Notes: a model not told the origin generated them from the letters alone. A stretch of DNA of 8,957 nucleotides from Pseudomonadota bacterium (GCA_023430045.1 JAEZCF010000086.1:1-8957); one strand, 5' to 3'; positions 1-6,797 are shown, numbered from the stretch's first letter. Translations and numbers: made by a program.

Positions 1-60
1 GGCCGGCAACCCCGTAATGCCGGCCTCTCAACCGCGTAGTGCCGGCCTCTGGCCGGCAAC
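1..60. repeat. Cluster of GTAG-type REP palindromes (GCCGGC subfamily)
   Basis: Three units of one REP subfamily lie head to tail, separated by 3-base linkers. Positions 36-60 are a complete unit: GTAG, arm TGCCGGCC, loop TCT, arm GGCCGGCA, then AC, giving a perfect 8-bp stem. Positions 14-32 are the same unit with GTAA as header and six bases (GGCCGG) missing from the right arm, so it cannot form the hairpin. Positions 1-10 are the right arm of a unit cut by the window edge. GTAG-headed REPs of this kind are known from Stenotrophomonas. The cluster ends 16 bases from the SapC stop codon, so the intact hairpin could protect the 3' end of that mRNA or help end transcription; that role is inference. 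Confidence 0.85.
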
Positions 61-76
61 CAGGCAATCCTGCCGC

Positions 77-826
77 TTACGCCTGCCCTTCGCGCAGACC
101 CTGGCGACGGGTCAGCTCGCTGAAGCCGGACAGCGACATCAGGTGCTGGTGCACCAGCGCCAGCCAGCCCTTGCGGTGCCATTCCAGCACCACCGCATCC
201 GGCAGCTTCTGGAACTTCTCCACGTCCACCACGCTGAAGCCCTGCAGCGTCAGCTCACGGCCGCTCGGCAGGCGCACGTTGGCATTGCGCGTCACCAGCA
301 GGTCCTGTTCGACCAGTGCCTTCGAGAACGCCAGGGTGTGCTCATGCTCGCCGGTGAACCGGCCGCAGAACTCCAGCGCCTGCTGCACCATCTCGGTGGC
401 CTTGCCATCGGCGAACAACGGGTTGCCCTCTTCGCCGCCCTTCACCACCCGCGGGCTGTCTTCGTCGATGCCCAGTACGAAGTTCTGGCCGCCGTCGGTG
501 TCGATGAAGATGAAGGGATGGCGGCGCACGTAGGCGGGGATGTAGCTGCTGTCATCCCACAGGCCGTCGGTGACGAACAGGTTGTCTTCGGTGATGCCCA
601 GTGCGGCCATCGGCACCGCGGCCGGACCGGCGAACAGGATCGGATAATGGTGCAGGGCCAACGCGAATTCGCCCACCACCAGCGGGATGGCGTTGCTGCG
701 CGCGGCGAAATCGAGTTTGCCCGGCAGGATGCGCAGGTCGGCGTGGGTATCGGACTGCAGCGGCACCGGGCGGCTGTAGAACAGGGGAGCGCCTGCGGCG
801 GGCGCGGTGTCGGTGCCAGTGGTCAT
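77..826 (-). CDS. SapC family protein
   Basis: This 249-residue protein matches the SapC family (named from S-layer-associated proteins). In Gammaproteobacteria, SapC genes often sit near TonB receptors and halogenase-like genes, and the biochemical role is unknown. The family pattern is visible: an N-terminal LFYSRPVPL segment (residues 15-23), a central DGLWDDSSYIPAYVRRHPF block (88-106), an FIDTDGGQNFVLGIDED stretch (107-123) and a C-terminal GFSVVDVEKF block (196-205). There is no signal peptide or membrane segment, so it is probably cytoplasmic. The ATG at 826 is preferred over in-frame starts at 871 and 904: homologs begin close to the FYSRPVPL segment, and a GATAAT -10 element lies at 894-899. 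The ribosome-binding site is weak (AGAGA about 10 bases upstream). The gene stands alone, followed directly by REP hairpins. None of the usual SapC neighbours is in view. Confidence 0.85.
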   Translation of the reverse strand: MTTGTDTAPAAGAPLFYSRPVPLQSDTHADLRILPGKLDFAARSNAIPLVVGEFALALHHYPILFAGPAAVPMAALGITEDNLFVTDGLWDDSSYIPAYVRRHPFIFIDTDGGQNFVLGIDEDSPRVVKGGEEGNPLFADGKATEMVQQALEFCGRFTGEHEHTLAFSKALVEQDLLVTRNANVRLPSGRELTLQGFSVVDVEKFQKLPDAVVLEWHRKGWLALVHQHLMSLSGFSELTRRQGLREGQA

Positions 827-893
827 TGCGAAGCGATCTCTACTCGACGCGCCAGCCATCCCGGGCGCGAATGCGGGTGAAACACGATTCCGC

Positions 894-922
894 ATTATCA
901 ACAAGCCCGCTGGCGATCACCA
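894..922 (-). promoter_or_regulatory. Candidate promoter of the SapC-family gene
   Basis: On the minus strand a GATAAT hexamer (899 to 894) matches five of six bases of the sigma-70 -10 consensus. A weak -35 candidate, TGGTGA, lies 17 bases upstream (922 to 917). The predicted start would leave a leader of about 60 bases before the ATG at 826. The -35 is poor, so this is suggestive only. Its position argues against the longer reading frame starting at 904. Confidence 0.35.
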
Positions 923-935
923 CCCCTTCACGCCA

Positions 936-1208
936 CTACTTCAACTGCAGCGGATAGCGCTGCCACAGCACGTGCACCAGGAACCCGGTGAGCTCGGCAT
1001 CCTTGCCGCGGATGGCGCTGCGGATCTTGTCCAGCAGCACCATGTCACTGCACCTGCGCACATCGGCATGGTTGGCCTGTCCGGCGCGCCGGGCCCGGTA
1101 GCGCGCGGCACGCTGTGCATCGCTCATCGCGTACCCGAACTTCGGCGGCCGACCGCGCTTGCGCGGCAGGACCAGTTCGAACGTTCCGGGGTCTTTATCG
1201 TCGCGCAT
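936..1208 (-). CDS. Small basic hypothetical protein with AT-hook-like motif
   Basis: This is a 90-residue protein of unknown function. Residues 16-24 read RKRGRPPKF, an AT-hook-like core (RGRP flanked by basic residues), which in other proteins inserts in the minor groove of AT-rich DNA. It is followed by a MSDAQRAARYRARR segment (28-41), probably a basic helix; the combination of a GRP hook and an A/S-x-A-x-R-x-x-x-Y-R-x-R segment recurs in small uncharacterised bacterial and phage proteins. The C-terminal half (50-90) looks like a compact helical domain. Codon use is strongly GC-biased at third positions like its neighbours, which supports a real, resident gene. The ATG at 1208 has no clear Shine-Dalgarno sequence, and Met28 is an alternative start that would lose the hook. 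DNA binding is inferred from the motif only. Confidence 0.7.
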   Translation of the reverse strand: MRDDKDPGTFELVLPRKRGRPPKFGYAMSDAQRAARYRARRAGQANHADVRRCSDMVLLDKIRSAIRGKDAELTGFLVHVLWQRYPLQLK

Positions 1209-1234
1209 GCGTGGGGGCGTGGAAATCGGCCGCG

Positions 1235-1259
1235 CACTTTATCGTGAGGCATCACTTTA
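1235..1259. repeat. Two direct CACTTTA repeats upstream of the AT-hook gene
   Basis: CACTTTA occurs at 1235-1241 and again at 1253-1259, 18 bases apart, 27 bases upstream of the ATG at 1208. On the minus strand these read TAAAGTG. They are the most AT-rich words in this otherwise GC-rich gap. The copies could form part of a promoter (TAAAGT is a 4/6 match to a -10 element) or a tandem operator. No function is shown. Confidence 0.35.
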
Positions 1260-1320
1260 ATCCAGTGCCGCAGCGGGAAACACCCTCGAACACTGGGGAT
1301 TCCGCGTTTTCCTGACAGTC

Positions 1321-1343
1321 GCAGCGTCGCGCCCGACGTCTGC
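1321..1343 (-). terminator. Hairpin downstream of hmuV, possible weak terminator
   Basis: An imperfect inverted repeat starts 12 bases past the hmuV stop codon. On the minus strand it reads GCAG-A-CGTCG, loop GGCG, CGACG-CTGC, a nine-pair stem with a single bulged A. No run of T follows, so it is not a canonical intrinsic terminator, but it may stabilise the 3' end of the iron-uptake operon mRNA. The rest of the 1209-1355 gap shows only the CACTTTA repeats. Confidence 0.35.
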
Positions 1344-1355
1344 CGACACCATCGA

Positions 1356-2117
1356 CTAGATCACCACCACCAGCGGTACGGCGCGACGTGGATGCTGCAT
1401 GACCAGCACGTCCTGCTGGTAGACCCGTCGCAGGGTCGCTTCGGTCAGCACCTCGGCCGGCGTGCCATCGGCCGCTACCCTGCCCCGCTCCAGCAGCACG
1501 ATGCGGTCGGCATATCCGGCGGCAAGATTGAGATCATGCACCACCACGACGACGCAGGCGCCGGCATCGGCGAGTCCGCGCACGCTACGCAGCGTGCGCT
1601 CCTGGTGGCGCAGGTCCAGCGCGGCGGTGGGTTCATCCAGGAACAGTACCGGCGTGGCCTGGGCCAGTACGCGCGCGAAGGTGGTGCGCGCGGATTCGCC
1701 ACCGGACAGCTGCTGCACTTCGCGCAGGCGCAGGGCCTGCAGTTCGGCCGCATCCAGCGCGGCCTCCACCTGCCGGCCATCCTCCAGTGCATCGGGCGGG
1801 TGCGGCAGGCGCCCCATGGCCACCACTTCCTCGACACTGAAGGCAAAGCGCACCGCATGCTCCTGCGGCATCACCGCGCGCTCGCGCGCCAGCGCCCCGG
1901 CCCGCAGGTCGCCAACTGCGGTGCCGTGCAGCAGCACCTGGCCGCTGTCGGGCTGCAGGTCGCCACAGGCCACGCCGAGCAACGTCGATTTTCCGGCCCC
2001 GTTCGGCCCGACCAGCGCGATCACGCTGCCGGCCGCGAAGGCCAGGCTGACATCGGCGAGGATCGGTCGCTGCTGCCGGCGCACACCCACGTTACGGAGT
2101 TCCAGCAGCGCGCTCAC
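1356..2117 (-). CDS. hmuV: Heme/iron-complex ABC transporter ATP-binding protein (HmuV-like)
   Basis: This 253-residue ATPase would sit on the cytoplasmic face and power the HmuU permease. All ABC motifs are present: Walker A GPNGAGKST (residues 37-45), Q-loop MPQEH (Gln85), signature LSGGE (137-141), Walker B VLFLDEP (157-163) and the switch histidine in VVHDLN (His194). The C-terminal QHPRRAVPLV segment resembles the HPRxGxPxV tail seen in HmuV proteins, which favours HmuV over the related FepC and BtuD. The GTG at 2117 is chosen because it overlaps the permease stop codon by four bases (GTGA) and has AGGG seven bases upstream. An upstream in-frame GTG at 2150 would add 11 unsupported residues. 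It is the last gene of the five-gene set, probably translationally coupled to hmuU. The exact substrate cannot be read from the ATPase. Confidence 0.9.
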   Translation of the reverse strand: MSALLELRNVGVRRQQRPILADVSLAFAAGSVIALVGPNGAGKSTLLGVACGDLQPDSGQVLLHGTAVGDLRAGALARERAVMPQEHAVRFAFSVEEVVAMGRLPHPPDALEDGRQVEAALDAAELQALRLREVQQLSGGESARTTFARVLAQATPVLFLDEPTAALDLRHQERTLRSVRGLADAGACVVVVVHDLNLAAGYADRIVLLERGRVAADGTPAEVLTEATLRRVYQQDVLVMQHPRRAVPLVVVI

Positions 2118-3145
2118 TGCACGGCCCTGCGCTGCTGCAGCACCAGCCACAGGAAGAATGGCGCCCCCAGCGCGGCCGAGAACAGGCCCAGCGGAATTTC
2201 CGAAGGAGGATCCAGCGTGCGCGCGGCGGTATCGGCCACCACGATCAGCAGCGCGCCGAGCACGCCGGACAACGGCAGCATCCAGCGGTGCCCCGGACCA
2301 ACCAGCATGCGCGCCACATGCGGCACCACCAGCCCGACGAAGCCGATGGAACCGGCGAACGCCACCGCCGCCCCCACCAGCAGCGCGCTGAACGCCACCA
2401 GCCGCCGCCGCGTGCGGGCGACATCCAGACCGAGATGCTGCGCCTGGCGCTCGCCCAGCGCCAGCATGTCCAACGGTGTTGCCAGCCGCAGCAGGGCGAA
2501 CACGCCGATGGCGAACAACGGCGCCACCGCTGCCACATCATTCCAGCTGGCGCGTGCCAGCGAACCCATCTGCCAGAACACCAGCGACTGCAGTTCGGCC
2601 TCGCTGGCGATGTAGGTCAGGAAGCCGATCACCGCCGAACAGAATGCAGCCATCGCGATGCCTACCAGCAGCAGCGTTGCGTTGCCGGTGCCGCGCCCGG
2701 GCCGTGCCAGCAGGTAGGTGATGCTGATCGCGAGTGCGCCGCCGCTGAAGGCGGCCACTGGAATGATCCAGCCGCCCGCAGCCGCCGCGCCCAGCACGAT
2801 GGCCGCGACCGCACCGAGCGCCGCGCCCTGGCTGACGCCGACAATGCCGGGATCGGCCAGCGGATTGCCGAACAGGCCCTGCAGGCTGGCGCCGGCCATC
2901 GCCAGCGCCGCCCCGACCATCGCCCCCAGCAGTACGCGGGGAATGCGCAGCTGCCACACCACGGCCAGATCGCGCGCGCTCACCTGCGCGGCATCCAGCA
3001 GCCCAGCCTTCACCACGATGGCGCGCAGCACATCCTGCGGCGGCAGGCGCAGCGGCCCCACGGCGAACGATGCCAGCACCGCCACCAGCAGCATCGCGAC
3101 CACCAGCAGCAACATCAGCTGGCCCCGACGCCGCCTGCGCCCCAT
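2114..3145 (-). CDS. hmuU: FecCD-family ABC permease (HmuU-like)
   Basis: This is an inner-membrane permease of about 343 residues, rich in hydrophobic segments as expected for the roughly ten-helix FecCD/BtuC fold that moves iron-siderophores, heme or cobalamin. Family signatures include GLFGNPLADPGIVGVSQGAALG and GFVGLVVPHVARMLVGPGHR. The C-terminal GAPFFLWLV is also typical. Two starts compete. The ATG at 3145 (MGRRRRRGQL) has GGAAGGGA ending seven bases upstream. The ATG at 3172 overlaps the hmuT stop codon as ATGA but has no Shine-Dalgarno sequence. The ribosome-binding site favours 3145, and the longer form would add only nine residues (MMSGGRDSL). Both give the arginine cluster expected on the cytoplasmic side before the first helix. 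The stop codon overlaps the hmuV GTG, which indicates coupled expression. Heme as substrate is inferred from the neighbours. Confidence 0.9.
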   Translation of the reverse strand: MGRRRRRGQLMLLLVVAMLLVAVLASFAVGPLRLPPQDVLRAIVVKAGLLDAAQVSARDLAVVWQLRIPRVLLGAMVGAALAMAGASLQGLFGNPLADPGIVGVSQGAALGAVAAIVLGAAAAGGWIIPVAAFSGGALAISITYLLARPGRGTGNATLLLVGIAMAAFCSAVIGFLTYIASEAELQSLVFWQMGSLARASWNDVAAVAPLFAIGVFALLRLATPLDMLALGERQAQHLGLDVARTRRRLVAFSALLVGAAVAFAGSIGFVGLVVPHVARMLVGPGHRWMLPLSGVLGALLIVVADTAARTLDPPSEIPLGLFSAALGAPFFLWLVLQQRRAVQ

Positions 3146-3152
3146 CAGCGAA

Positions 3153-3160
3153 TCCCTTCC
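3153..3160 (-). promoter_or_regulatory. Ribosome-binding site that points to the internal hmuU start
   Basis: GGAAGGGA on the minus strand (3160 to 3153) is a good Shine-Dalgarno match with seven bases to the ATG at 3145. It lies inside the coding region if the overlapping ATG at 3172 is used, so it decides between the two possible starts of the permease. Confidence 0.55.
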
Positions 3161-3168
3161 GCCCGACA

Positions 3169-4236
3169 TCATCGCGGTGGCAGCGCGGCCAGGGCCGTGG
3201 CGAGGGAAAGTGCGCCTGCGCCACTGCCGACGCTGGTGTATTTCAGCTGCACATCCGGCATCACCCAGACCCGTCCTGCCTGTCCGGCAGGCGTCTGCCG
3301 GAGCGTCGGATAGGCCTTCCACACGCCCTCCGGACCGCCGAACAGCTCCAGGTCGTGCTCGGTGACCAGGATGACATCCGGCGCGGCCGCGACCACGCCC
3401 TCATTGCTCAGCGCGGAAAAATTCGCCACACCGGCCTCAGTGCCGATGTTCAGGCCGCCGGCCAGCGCGATGAGCTGACCCGAAGCACTGTCCGCACCGG
3501 CAACGGTCGGGCTGCCCCCGGCACCGGTGGCGGAAACGTGGATCACACGCGGGCGCTGCGCGCTCCCTGCGGCGATCGCCGCTGCCTGCTCCAGCTGCGC
3601 CTGCACGCTGCCGGCAAGCCGTTCGCCGGCGGCCGCCATGCCCAGCGCAGTGGCCACCTTGCGGATCTTGGCCGGTGCCGGCTGCAGATCGTCGATGATC
3701 ACCGCATCCTGCCCCACCGCGCGCAGCGTCTTCGCCAGTTCACCATGGCGCCGCAGGCTGTTGCCGACGAACAGGGTGCCGCCGAGGCTGAGAACGCCTT
3801 CCACGCCGGTGGTGCGGTTGAACAGGAAACGGTGCGGCGCAGCCCGTCCGGCCGCCGTGGTGGTGTTGGTGGGGGCGGCGAATATCCGCCCGCCCTGCCC
3901 CAGCGCTTCGATCACCGCGATGATGTCGTCGCCACCGGCGACGATGTGGGTGATGTCGTCCACCTCCACCTCCACGCCGTCATCGGAGCGCACGCTGGCC
4001 GGCAGCTGTGGCTGCCCGGCGTCGATGGCCGGTTGCGGGCCGTCGGCCAGGCGCTGCCAGCCCGCGGGAAGGCCGGTGCCTGCTGTGGCAGTGGACGTTT
4101 CCGGATGCGCGACGCCGCCTTCAGTGGCATGCGTCGGCGCGCTCGTGTCACCCCCGCAGGCGGCCAGGGTCGACACGACTGCCAGTGCCAGCGCGCATGC
4201 AAGGAAGGGAGCGGATGCGATCGGTCGGGTTTTCAT
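3169..4236 (-). CDS. hmuT: Lipoprotein substrate-binding protein of the heme/siderophore importer (HmuT-like)
   Basis: This 355-residue protein has a lipoprotein signal peptide (MKTRPIASAPF, hydrophobic stretch, lipobox LAAC with Cys27), so it should be anchored in a membrane and face the periplasm. A low-complexity Thr/Ala linker (about 28-60) leads to a TroA/BtuF-type two-lobed binding domain (about 80-345). VEGVLSLGGTLFVGN (145-159) matches the EGVLSL-x-PTL block of HmuT proteins, and GVVAAAPDVILV (280-291) is the second-lobe counterpart. The mature protein has only two tyrosines, Tyr309 and Tyr333, both in the C-lobe. The positions where HmuT usually carries a heme-ligating YP and a GYxR motif read APTNTT and FLFNR here. 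The ATG at 4236 has AGGAG five bases upstream; an earlier in-frame start at 4260 is less likely. The gene follows the propeller gene after 47 bases. Heme, a ferric siderophore or a breakdown product are all possible ligands. Confidence 0.85.
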   Translation of the reverse strand: MKTRPIASAPFLACALALAVVSTLAACGGDTSAPTHATEGGVAHPETSTATAGTGLPAGWQRLADGPQPAIDAGQPQLPASVRSDDGVEVEVDDITHIVAGGDDIIAVIEALGQGGRIFAAPTNTTTAAGRAAPHRFLFNRTTGVEGVLSLGGTLFVGNSLRRHGELAKTLRAVGQDAVIIDDLQPAPAKIRKVATALGMAAAGERLAGSVQAQLEQAAAIAAGSAQRPRVIHVSATGAGGSPTVAGADSASGQLIALAGGLNIGTEAGVANFSALSNEGVVAAAPDVILVTEHDLELFGGPEGVWKAYPTLRQTPAGQAGRVWVMPDVQLKYTSVGSGAGALSLATALAALPPR

Positions 4237-4283
4237 GGGTACTCCTGGACGGGGCGGCATCGCACCTCCCCGCGTTGCGGATG

Positions 4284-5672
4284 TCAGGGCTGGCGCAGGG
4301 CAATGCGGGTGATGCGGTCGCCCTTCGGATCATCCACGCCCTTGGACTTGTTGACCGCGAACACGCTGCCCTTGCCATCGGCGCGCACGTGGTTCGGGTA
4401 CGTGCCACCGTCCAGGTTGCCGACCACCCGGCCATCGGCATCGACCACGGTCACCGTGCCCGCACCGCGGTTGCTCACGTACGCCAGGCTGGCGACCGGA
4501 TCGAACGCCACGTTCAGTGCGCCGGCACCCACCGGAACGTCATGCAGCACCGTGCCGGCCGCCACATCGACGATCAGCAGATTGTCGCTGCCCTGCGAGG
4601 CCACCAGCAGCCGGTTGCGGGCCGCGTCGTAGGCCACCCCGGATGCACTGGTTGCGTTGTGCAGCGCGATCACCTTTTCCACCTTGCCGCTGGCCACATC
4701 GATTACCGCAGCTTCCGGGGTGCGCATGCTCACAGTGAACAGCTTGCCGGACGGCTCGTCCAGCACAAGGCTCATCGGCACGAAGGTGCCTTCATCCACA
4801 CCGGATTCCAGCGTGATCGGCTCCAGTTGCTCAAGGGTTTTCGCATCGAAGACCGACAGATGGTTTTCGCCGGTGGCCGACGCGAACACCCGGCCATGCG
4901 TGCCATCCACCACTATATCGCGCGCGTGCGGGACCGCGTCGACCTCGAACTGGCGCACCAGCGACAGATCGGACTGGCGATAGACCGCCACCGTGTTCTG
5001 GCGGGTGTTGGTCACCCACACGTTGCCGTTGGCATCGTCCACGCCCACGCCGTAGACCGCGTACACGCTGTCGCCCGTGCCGCCGGGCACGCGCGCCGGC
5101 GTGATCGCCTTCAGCACGTCCAGCGACTGCGGGTGCACCTTGAGCAGCTGCGACTGGGTCACCGGCGGACGCCCTACTGCCGAGGTCACGAAAACCGCGT
5201 TGCTGGCGGCACCGTATGCGCTCTGGTAAAGCCCCTGCACCAGCTTGCTGGACGTTGCCGCGAACCGCTCCTGTCCACTCAGCGGCAGTGCCGGCGAAAC
5301 GCGCAGCGTGGTCACCGCCGCAGCGGCGGGACCGTTCGCCCGTGCCACAAGCGGATGCTGTCCGGGGACCGCGTCGGCCGGAATGGTCAGTTCGGTCTTG
5401 AACTGGCCGTTTGCATCCACGGTCAACGGCGTGGCGGTCAGCACCGTCTGCCCACGCAGCAGTTCCACCGTCTGGCCGGGCACGAAATCACTGCCGATGA
5501 CTTCCGCGGTACCCCCGGCTACCGGATTCTGGCTGCGCGTGGTCAGCGTGCCCTTGAAGCCGTTCGCCGGAGCATCGAACACCGGCTGGGCCTGTGCGGC
5601 GAGGGACAGCAGTACACCGGCGGCAAGCACACCGCAACGCAGCGGGGTGCGGAAGGAAGGACGAAGGGACAT
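4284..5672 (-). CDS. Secreted YncE-type beta-propeller with N-terminal Ig-like domain
   Basis: This 462-residue protein has a Sec signal peptide (residues 1-28, cleavage after AQA), so it is periplasmic or exported. Residues 40-125 look like a bacterial Ig-like/IPT beta-sandwich (VIGSDFVPGQTVEL, DANGQFKTELTIP). From about 130 onward there are repeated strands of a YncE/YVTN-type propeller, for example VWVTNTRQNTVAVY (218-231), RVFASATGENHLSVFD (261-276), NRLLVASQGSDNLLIVDV and LAYVSNRGAGTVTVVDADG. E. coli YncE is about 350 residues without the Ig-like domain; it is iron-regulated and its gene neighbours a TonB receptor gene, but its molecular role is unknown. The start has AAGGAG six bases upstream. 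The gene lies between an esterase and a binding protein under a shared candidate Fur box, so a role in handling an iron complex is plausible but unproven. No catalytic motif is visible. Confidence 0.85.
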   Translation of the reverse strand: MSLRPSFRTPLRCGVLAAGVLLSLAAQAQPVFDAPANGFKGTLTTRSQNPVAGGTAEVIGSDFVPGQTVELLRGQTVLTATPLTVDANGQFKTELTIPADAVPGQHPLVARANGPAAAAVTTLRVSPALPLSGQERFAATSSKLVQGLYQSAYGAASNAVFVTSAVGRPPVTQSQLLKVHPQSLDVLKAITPARVPGGTGDSVYAVYGVGVDDANGNVWVTNTRQNTVAVYRQSDLSLVRQFEVDAVPHARDIVVDGTHGRVFASATGENHLSVFDAKTLEQLEPITLESGVDEGTFVPMSLVLDEPSGKLFTVSMRTPEAAVIDVASGKVEKVIALHNATSASGVAYDAARNRLLVASQGSDNLLIVDVAAGTVLHDVPVGAGALNVAFDPVASLAYVSNRGAGTVTVVDADGRVVGNLDGGTYPNHVRADGKGSVFAVNKSKGVDDPKGDRITRIALRQP

Positions 5673-5678
5673 GGAGAA

Positions 5679-5684
5679 CTCCTT
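5679..5684 (-). promoter_or_regulatory. Strong ribosome-binding site of the propeller gene
   Basis: AAGGAG on the minus strand with six bases to the ATG at 5672 is one of the two best Shine-Dalgarno sequences in the locus, together with AGGAG of hmuT. The upstream esterase gene has a weak one. This suggests that the propeller and binding protein are made in greater amounts than the esterase. Confidence 0.6.
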
Positions 5685-5711
5685 GCTTGGATTCGCGCGC
5701 GCAGCGCGAGG

Positions 5712-5730
5712 GGTCGCTGCCTTGGCGACC
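5712..5730 (-). other. Hairpin in the esterase-propeller gap
   Basis: GGTCGC and GCGACC pair across a seven-base loop in the 114-base gap between the esterase stop codon and the propeller start. No T-run follows on the minus strand, so it is not a standard terminator. It could be an mRNA processing or stability element that uncouples the levels of the two genes. The stem is only six pairs and may be chance in GC-rich sequence. Confidence 0.25.
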
Positions 5731-5786
5731 GGCCTGGAACGCCGGCGCCTGGGTGGAATGATCTGCGTGGATCGCCGTGGGCGGCG

Positions 5787-6797
5787 CTACGGCGAAGCCG
5801 GCGTGCCGCTGTGGTCGCCGATGCCGTACAGCGCCGACAGCGTGGCCTTGAACGACGCCGGCAACATCGGGCCATGGCCAAGGCCGGGAAATTCGCGGTA
5901 CCGCACCTGCAGCCCGGGAACGTCGCGAAGGCGTTCGGACAGCGCATGCGCCGCATCCGACGATGCCCCCCCGACCCTGCGCAGATGCGCGACCACGCGC
6001 GGATTGGTCATGTCCCGCTTGCCACGGTCACCACTGCGTTCGTCGCCGCCCAGCATCACCCACAGCTGCGCGGGCTGGCCGGCGCTGTTTTCGATGAACT
6101 GGGTTTCCAGGTCACCCAGCGGTGCGCCCTGGCTCCACCACAGCGATGGGCTGGCGGCCACGTACTGCTGGAATGCCGCCGGCCGCGTGTACAGGCTGCT
6201 GAGCACGAACAGGCCGCCCAGCGAGTGGCCCCACAGCGCCTGACGCTGCGGATCGATGTCCGCGCGGCGCGCCACCTCCGGCTTGATGCGGCGTTCGATG
6301 GTGTCCAGGAACGCAAACGCACCACCGCCGACCACCTGCGCCTGGCCGTTTTCATCGTCGGCACGGTCGATCCACGCGGTGTAGTCGCGCGTGCGCTGCG
6401 CCGAGTCGATGCGCCGTTCGTTGTCATAGCCGATCAGCACCAGCACCGGCGGCGCCGTGCTGGCGGCAAGTTCAACCAACAGCGCCTGATCCAGCACCAT
6501 GGCCACGGCGTTGCCATCCAGTGCATACAGCACCGGTGAGCGCACGCCCTGCTGCGCGGCCGGGCGCTTCACGACCGGAATTCCGAGGTTGACGCGCCAG
6601 CGCCGCTGCCGGTCCGCGCTTTCCACTTCGAAGCGTTCGAAACGGTAGCTCGTGGCTGGTTCGTCGAGCACGGTCTTGCCCATCAGCTGGGCGGGATTGC
6701 GCTGCTGCGCATGCAGCGGCATGGCAATGCCGGTGGCCAGGGCGCAGACGATGGCGAACGTGCAGGTACGACGGAAGACAGACGAAAGCGGAAACAT
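5787..6797 (-). CDS. Periplasmic alpha/beta-hydrolase, siderophore esterase-like (Fes/IroE/PfeE type)
   Basis: This 336-residue protein has a signal peptide (1-30, PLHA before QQRNP) and an esterase D/Fes-type fold. The nucleophile elbow is GHSLGG with Ser192. YVAASPSLWW (212-221) is the typical block after it, and GLGHGP supplies the likely catalytic His308. IroE and PfeE, periplasmic relatives, cleave ester bonds of catecholate siderophores, and IroE is reported to use a Ser-His dyad. An enterobactin-like triester is therefore a reasonable candidate substrate; S. maltophilia is known to make a catecholate siderophore. The ATG at 6797 is chosen because the signal peptide begins there; the start at 6842 would add 15 residues with no signal character. 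The ribosome-binding site is weak (ACGAG). This is the first gene after the candidate Fur box. A general acyl esterase cannot be ruled out by sequence alone. Confidence 0.85.
   Translation of the reverse strand: MFPLSSVFRRTCTFAIVCALATGIAMPLHAQQRNPAQLMGKTVLDEPATSYRFERFEVESADRQRRWRVNLGIPVVKRPAAQQGVRSPVLYALDGNAVAMVLDQALLVELAASTAPPVLVLIGYDNERRIDSAQRTRDYTAWIDRADDENGQAQVVGGGAFAFLDTIERRIKPEVARRADIDPQRQALWGHSLGGLFVLSSLYTRPAAFQQYVAASPSLWWSQGAPLGDLETQFIENSAGQPAQLWVMLGGDERSGDRGKRDMTNPRVVAHLRRVGGASSDAAHALSERLRDVPGLQVRYREFPGLGHGPMLPASFKATLSALYGIGDHSGTPASP

Noticed and set aside
77..904. Longer SapC reading frame starting at 904
   Set aside because: The extra 26 residues resemble nothing in the family and the first codons overlap a likely -10 element; the ATG at 826 fits homolog N-termini.
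1262..1296. Inverted repeat CCAGTG...CACTGG in the hmuV-AT-hook gap
   Set aside because: The arms are only six bases with a 23-base loop, which is common by chance in this composition, and no T-run follows.
3070..4632. Plus-strand open frame of 520 codons opposite hmuT and hmuU
   Set aside because: It is a shadow of the minus-strand lipoprotein and permease genes, with no motif, no start signal and low-complexity composition.
4008..6539. Very long plus-strand open frame (843 codons) across the propeller and esterase genes
   Set aside because: It is antisense to two genes with clear signal peptides, ribosome-binding sites and family motifs. Its translation is rich in His, Arg and Gln with no recognisable domain, as expected from the reverse strand of GC-rich coding DNA.
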